Shown here: piece after piece, positions 5,377-9,157 of the stretch | How positions within the stretch are numbered: position 1 is the stretch's first letter | Layout of the letters: the number at the start of each line of letters is the position of its first letter | Source of the DNA: an uncultured Collinsella sp. | GTDB taxonomy: Bacteria; Actinomycetota; Coriobacteriia; Coriobacteriales; Coriobacteriaceae | Assembly (NCBI GenBank): GCA_902482615.1 | Contig: CABTAA010000053.1 | Span: forward strand, 1 to 9,157 | DNA length: 9,157 nucleotides | Direction of reading: 5' to 3' | Translations under genes and position numbers: made by a program | The notes under the pieces: model-generated | Databases searched by the model: none | What the model was told of the DNA's origin: nothing | What the model saw: only the letters and a program-made list of their open reading frames with translations

Positions 5377-5526
5377 CTACTTTGCAAGAAGCAGGTTCTC
5401 CTTGAGCTCGTCTCGTTCGACTAGAGAACTGGACGCGCTTTCGTCCGGCATGGCGAACGTCCTTGGCACAATCCCAACGAGCGACACGGTAAAGTCGTCA
5501 TTTCTAACCATTTTGCTAACCATCAT
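5377..5526 (-). CDS. Possible small hypothetical protein, divergent from the Schlafen-like gene
   Basis: A 49-codon frame starts at ATG ATG in the centre of the 5502-5546 palindrome (MMVSKMVRNDDFTVSLVGIV) and ends VERDELKENLLLAK. After the palindrome its third codon positions are mostly G or C, as in the neighbouring real genes, and the composition looks protein-like. There is no ribosome binding site before the ATGs and I recognise no family. It may be a remnant of a longer gene or chance. Confidence 0.2.
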   Translation of the reverse strand: MMVSKMVRNDDFTVSLVGIVPRTFAMPDESASSSLVERDELKENLLLAK

Positions 5527-5546
5527 GGTTAGCAAAATGGTTAGAA
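5502..5546. promoter_or_regulatory. 45-bp palindrome, probable operator of the Schlafen-like gene
   Basis: Two perfect 22-bp arms (5502-5523 and 5525-5546) flank a single base. It is built of four 8-base units: CTAACCAT at 5504 and 5516, and ATGGTTAG at 5525 and 5537. It ends 32 bases before the start codon. Best read as a binding site for two dimers, probably of the downstream winged-helix protein (inference). Confidence 0.75.
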
Positions 5547-5558
5547 TATGGGTAGAAT
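5529..5558 (+). promoter_or_regulatory. Possible promoter of the Schlafen-like gene
   Basis: TTAGCA (5529-5534) and TAGAAT (5553-5558) are spaced by 18 bases, giving a modest sigma-70-type match. The -35 would lie inside the right arm of the palindrome, which fits repression by a bound protein. The transcription start would fall close to the ribosome binding site, so the leader would be very short. Confidence 0.35.
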
Positions 5559-5578
5559 AGAATCGGAAGGCGGACAGC

Positions 5579-6904
5579 ATGAAATTCCAGGAAACAGAGA
5601 CAGTCGAGCTGAAGGCCGTTGCGCAGGACGGCATCAAGAAGGAGATCGTCGCCTTTGCGAATTGCGGCGGCGGCACGGTCTACGTTGGCGTCGCCGACGA
5701 CGGCGCCGTGCCGGGCGTCGAGGACGCGGATGCGTGCGCCCTGCAGGTCTCCAACATGGTGCGAGACGCCGTGAAGCCGGACGTCACCATGTTCGTCAGC
5801 TATAAAACGCTCGACTGCGACGGGAAGGCGGTCGTGGCCGTCAAGGTCCAGCGCGGCACGAACCGCCCCTACTACCTAGCGAAGAAGGGCCTGCGCCCCG
5901 AGGGTGTCTACGTGCGGCAGGGTTACTCCTCCGTCCCGGCGACCGATGCTGCCATCCGGCAGATGATCAAGGAGACCGACGGCGACAGCTTCGAGGACAT
6001 GCGCTCCCTCGACCAAGCGCTCACCTTCGAGTCGACGAAAGGGGAATTCGAGACACGAAAGATCCCCTTCGGCGCGCCGCAGATGCAGACCCTGAAGATA
6101 GCCTCATCGGACGGTCTCTACACAAACCTCGGCCTGCTCCTGTCCGACCAGTGCCCGCATACCGTAAAAGCGGCCGTTTTCGAGGGGACGGACCAGAGTG
6201 TGTTCAAGGATCGCCGGGAGTTCTCCGGGTCCCTCATGCAGCAGCTCGACGAGGTCTACGACTACATCGACTTCCACAATCAGACCCATGCCACTTTCCA
6301 AAAGCTGCTGCGCGTCGACACCCGGGACTACCCGGAGGTCGCCGTGCGCGAGGCCTTGCTGAACTCGCTCGTGCACAGGGACTACTCCTTCCACGCCAGC
6401 ACGCTGATCAGCGTCTACGACGACAGGATCGAGTTCGTGTCAGTCGGCGGCCTTCTGCCCGGCTTGGAGCTGGAGGATTTGATGATGGGCGTCTCTGCCT
6501 GCCGGAACCCGCATCTCGCCAACGTCTTCTACCGCCTGCAGCTCATCGAGGCATACGGCACGGGGATGAGGAAGATCATGGGGGCCTACGCGGGTGCGGC
6601 CTCTCAGCCGCAAATCATGGCCACGAACAACGCATTTAAAATCGTCCTGCCCAACATGAACTTCGCAGCAACGGCAGCGGAAACGCCTGCGGCAAACAGC
6701 AAGGAGGCACCCGCTGCTTCCCATTCCCGAGAGGACGAGATCCTGCAGTTCTTGGCAGAGCACCCCTCAATCACCCGAAGGGAAGCGCAGACGTTGCTCG
6801 GGATCGGCCAGTCCACGGCCGGCCGCATATTGAAAGAGATGGTGGATAAGGGGCAAATCGAAAGGCACGGCGGAGGTCGCACCTTGCGATACGAATTGGC
6901 GTAA
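5579..6904 (+). CDS. Schlafen AlbA_2 / ATP-binding (GHKL-like) winged-helix regulator, COG2865-like
   Basis: A 441-residue protein with three recognisable parts. Residues 5-125 are the AlbA_2 (Schlafen-type) domain: ETVELKA, KKEIVAFANCGGGTVYVGVA (20-39), GVYVRQGYSS. Residues about 250-345 are the HATPase_c_4 GHKL-type ATP-binding domain: REALLNSLVHRDYS (257-270), ISVYDDRIEFVSVGGLLPG (277-295), CRNPHLA, and EAYGTGMRKI (324-333). After an Ala-rich linker (362-382), residues 385-441 form a winged helix (ILQFLAEHPSITRREAQTLL). Family members are predicted DNA-binding regulators, and some Schlafen-domain proteins are linked to phage defence; the function here is unknown. GGAAGG lies 8 bases before the ATG. 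The paired palindromes around the gene suggest autoregulation. Codon use is strongly GC-rich, unlike the AT-richer DNA on its left. Confidence 0.85.
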   Translation: MKFQETETVELKAVAQDGIKKEIVAFANCGGGTVYVGVADDGAVPGVEDADACALQVSNMVRDAVKPDVTMFVSYKTLDCDGKAVVAVKVQRGTNRPYYLAKKGLRPEGVYVRQGYSSVPATDAAIRQMIKETDGDSFEDMRSLDQALTFESTKGEFETRKIPFGAPQMQTLKIASSDGLYTNLGLLLSDQCPHTVKAAVFEGTDQSVFKDRREFSGSLMQQLDEVYDYIDFHNQTHATFQKLLRVDTRDYPEVAVREALLNSLVHRDYSFHASTLISVYDDRIEFVSVGGLLPGLELEDLMMGVSACRNPHLANVFYRLQLIEAYGTGMRKIMGAYAGAASQPQIMATNNAFKIVLPNMNFAATAAETPAANSKEAPAASHSREDEILQFLAEHPSITRREAQTLLGIGQSTAGRILKEMVDKGQIERHGGGRTLRYELA

Positions 6905-6998
6905 CGATGTGTCTCTGAGGTAATTGCCCACTACGCCTTCCGTCCAGGCAGGCATAGCAAAAGAGAGCCGCGACCACTCCCCTCGATTCGATTCATTT

Positions 6999-7028
6999 CT
7001 AACCATTCTAACCACCATGGTTAGAATG
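6999..7028. promoter_or_regulatory. Second CTAACCAT/ATGGTTAG array downstream of the Schlafen-like gene
   Basis: Units CTAACCAT (6999), CTAACCAC (7008) and ATGGTTAG (7017) lie about 95 bases past the stop codon. The arms CATTCTAACCA (7004-7014) and TGGTTAGAATG (7018-7028) pair perfectly around 3 bases. It shares its units and its preceding CATTT with the palindrome at 5502-5546, so the same protein probably binds both. No gene begins behind it on the plus strand. Confidence 0.65.
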
Positions 7029-7033
7029 TGCCG

Positions 7034-7222
7034 ATTTCCCAGAAGGGCTTGTCTCAGCACTGCGAAGTTGTGGAGCGTGACGCGGCTGGGGTAGCTGAGC
7101 TCTGCTATGGTGTCAGCCGTGTTGACACCCAACCCGGCGAACGTTTCGATGGTCTTCGCCCTTTGCCCTGCGCTGTACATCCGAATGATCCTACCGGTTC
7201 TCTTTTGGCCCAGGATTTCCAC
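7034..7222 (-). pseudogene. Transposase helix-turn-helix remnant (IS3/IS150-like OrfA N-terminus)
   Basis: A minus-strand frame opens with GTG at 7222 (no ribosome binding site; in-frame TAG at 7240) and reads GQKRTGRIIRMYSAGQRAKT followed by ADTIAELSYPSRVTLHNF. The pattern 'I-x-x-Y-x-x-G...T-I-x-E-L-x-YPSR-x-T-L-x-N' is what I know from the N-terminal HTH of IS3-group transposases (usually '...LGYPSR.TL.NW'). Resemblance ends near 7064; the frame then runs through the palindromic array and into the antisense of the Schlafen-like gene, so the rest is not real. No other insertion-sequence part is visible, and the remainder of 6905-7340 holds nothing else I can support. Confidence 0.4.
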
Positions 7223-7340
7223 CGCAGTCCCAGGGGGCTAGAAGGATAAATCAGGCAGGGCCATTGCAGCGCTACGTGTTGAGAACTTGGCCAGCAACGA
7301 GAAGTTTGTGAAACGTTTTGTGAAGCGTGGCAGGACGAAG

Positions 7341-9157
7341 CTACCTCTCGGCAAAGGTACCCCAACCGCCGGCAGGAACGTCGACACAGCTTTCGAGGTA
7401 ACTCTTCATGATGTCTTCCAATGTGGGCACGCGTCCTTCGGCCAATATGCCCAAGGCATCCAGCACATCGAATAAGGCGGCTGCGTCATCGACCCCGAGG
7501 AGGTCTTCGTTGCACAGGTCCAACCTCGCACCAAGCACAGTATACCCGTGCTGCACAGCGACCCTCGCAAGGGCATCGTCATCGGCAACCAGCGGGTGCC
7601 TTTGGATCTCGACAACCAGCCCATACTCTTCGCCGGGCTTTCTGGAATCAAGATCGAACGCGAGCCCGATCTCTTGGACGACGAGCCACGTTTCGGCATA
7701 TAGCTTCCCTGCCTCGTCCAAGAATAGCCTCGTCATGGCGGGCACGACATCCCCATACCCAAGAAACTTCCCGCAAAGAAGCGTTTTCGACAGGGAAGAA
7801 ACCTTCGGATAGCGAGACAGCCACGCCCTGCCCTCTCGAGTTTTAAGCAAGGGGCAAACCTCTTCGGGATTTCCAAGCATTTCCGTAAGCATGTAGAACC
7901 TGGCACAGAAGGCGGCGGCGGTAATGTTAATCCGAATGCCGGGCGCGTAATGGCTCATCGGAGTCTCGAAGCCGGCGGCCCTTTCATACGCGCCTCTGCA
8001 CTCGGCACGCATACCAAGCAAGGCGTAGCACAGGCTCATCTCGAGATAGGGATATCCGAGGGACGGTTGCTTGTTGAGCGTAGCGAGGCGCTCTTCGGCA
8101 ATCGAGAGCTGCATTTTTGCCACCTCGGGTTTGTCGTACAGTGTCAGCCGGGCAAGCTGCCATCGACACTCGAGCGCCGCCATAACCTGCAAGCTTCCCT
8201 CAAGGAGGCCTATAGCCTCATCAGTGTACGACACGGCGCGCTCAACGTTCTCTCCCACCATTAAGGCTAGGGCAGCGCGTTCTCGCAGCACTTGGGAGCG
8301 CCGCTGAATCGCCTCGGGAGGAAGGCCATCCTCCATCACATCCAAATCATGCTCCGCGTCCCCATCCTTGAAATACCGCATTACGCTCTCAGCCAAAGTA
8401 TTTAGGGAGCGGTCATCCACCGCCAAGCCCGAAAGCATCGCCCTCAGGTTCATATGGGCATAGTAACGTGCATCGGGGTCGCTCACGCACAAAAACCGAT
8501 CGCATCCTTCGAAGAAATTGAGCACGGGGGCGGGGTCGAGCCCGTCGGCCCACGCGATTCTTCCCAAGCTCGCCATAGCGACGACGCGCTGTTGCTCGGA
8601 AAGGGAGGCATTGCTGAGGGTGCTTTCGACCTCGGCCAAATACAACTTGTTCCTGTCCTCGATGCTTGCCCCTATCTGCCTCATGAAAAGAAGCCGCAGA
8701 TTGAAGAGCTGCCCAAAATCGTTGGGGCCAATCGGCGCAAGCGCCTTTTCGCATTCCTCAATCAACCCCCACCCTTCTTCAATGCCGCCATCAGGCAAGC
8801 CGATTTTCGTTTTATTCAATGTTGCATTCTCAAACAGTAGCAAGAGGAACGACTTATTCCGAACGCCCAGACGCTTGGCTTCACGATACGTCTTCTTGAA
8901 CTCGTCGTCGGCGACTTTGAACTGACCGTTCACGATATAGCCAACCGCGCGGTTGTGCCAAAGCTGGACTTTGATGAAAGGGTCTGTCTTGTCGGATATC
9001 TCGGCCAAGGCGCTTTCGAGTTCCGCTTGCGACCCAGCACGATCGCAAGCGGAGTCCGCGATAATATGGAGGGCGAAATGCCTGAAAGCCGGTTCTAAGT
9101 TTTTTCAGCCTGAGCATCAAGAGTTGGAATCACGAGAGAAATTGACATGTGCCTAAC
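7341..9157 (-). CDS. Large helical, TPR-like protein, 5' end outside window, frame broken near 9100
   Basis: From 9104 to the TAG at 7341 one frame encodes nearly 590 residues made of paired amphipathic helices, for example LWHNRAVGYIVNGQFKVADD, YLEMSLCYALLGMRAECRGA and LLEGSLQVMAALECRWQLAR; the spacing of small and aromatic residues is that of tetratricopeptide (TPR) repeats. A C-terminal part (DALARVAVQHGYTVLGARLD, then DLLGVDDAAALFDVLDALG) ends in GGWGTFAER. The frame has no good start: the first TTG (9008) lacks a ribosome binding site, and coding character continues upstream to a TGA at 9107-9105, next to a run of six A's. One extra A would join it to MSISLVIPTLDAQAEK (ATG at 9148), an open frame reaching the window edge. 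Such helical arrays often follow a regulatory or STAND NTPase domain; none is visible here. Function unknown. Confidence 0.65.

Noticed and set aside
4991..5560. Plus-strand frame of 189 codons
   Set aside because: It spans two repeat copies and the 45-bp palindrome; similarity between copies is at DNA level, not preferentially at codon level.
6767..7033. Continuation of the minus-strand transposase-like frame
   Set aside because: Beyond 7034 it reads through the operator array and then antisense to the end of the Schlafen-like gene, so only the first part can be a remnant.

Overview
The window looks like an accessory region of a moderately GC-rich gut actinobacterium. Collinsella or another Coriobacteriia is my best guess, from the DUF3825 gene, the mix of small toxin-antitoxin genes, GC-ending codons in the larger genes and repeat-rich intergenic DNA. 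This is inference from memory of such genomes; no rRNA or marker gene is present.

Layout, left to right. Positions 1-614 (minus) hold the N-terminal part of a DUF3825 protein that runs off the left edge. From 660 to 4970, all on the minus strand, four toxin-antitoxin-like modules sit side by side: (1) a Doc/Fic toxin (660-1175) behind a small non-Phd partner (1172-1393); (2) a RelE/ParE toxin (1478-1792) behind a Phd/YefM antitoxin (1789-2157), with a clear promoter and palindromic operators; (3) a DUF3990 ADP-ribosyltransferase-like toxin (2918-3586) followed by a helix-turn-helix partner (2227-2937), headed by a perfect 19-bp-arm inverted repeat (3603-3647); (4) an MntA-type nucleotidyltransferase (4671-4970) whose HepT/HEPN partner survives only as a C-terminal piece (4500-4670). 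The three intact modules have genes overlapping by 4-20 bases, so translation is probably coupled.

Between and after modules 3 and 4 lies non-coding, repeat-rich DNA. A dispersed repeat occurs at 3723-3889, 5053-5173 and 5246-5353, with an inverted piece near 5181-5205. A long inverted-repeat element (4197-4332) encloses a bidirectional terminator-like hairpin.

The right third holds a plus-strand Schlafen/AlbA_2-type ATP-binding regulator (5579-6904, COG2865-like). An almost perfect 45-bp palindrome built from CTAACCAT/ATGGTTAG units covers its promoter, and a second array of the same units lies just past its stop. A transposase helix-turn-helix remnant (7034-7222, minus) follows. A large helical, TPR-like protein gene (7341-9157, minus) then runs off the right edge; its reading frame is broken at a run of six A's.

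Overall this reads as a stress/defence island of toxin-antitoxin modules, autoregulated DNA-binding proteins, and decayed genes and insertion elements. The most distinctive items are the DUF3990-HTH pair with its large operator-like palindrome, the HepT remnant fused in register behind mntA, the palindromes around the Schlafen-like gene, and the frameshifted TPR-like gene.
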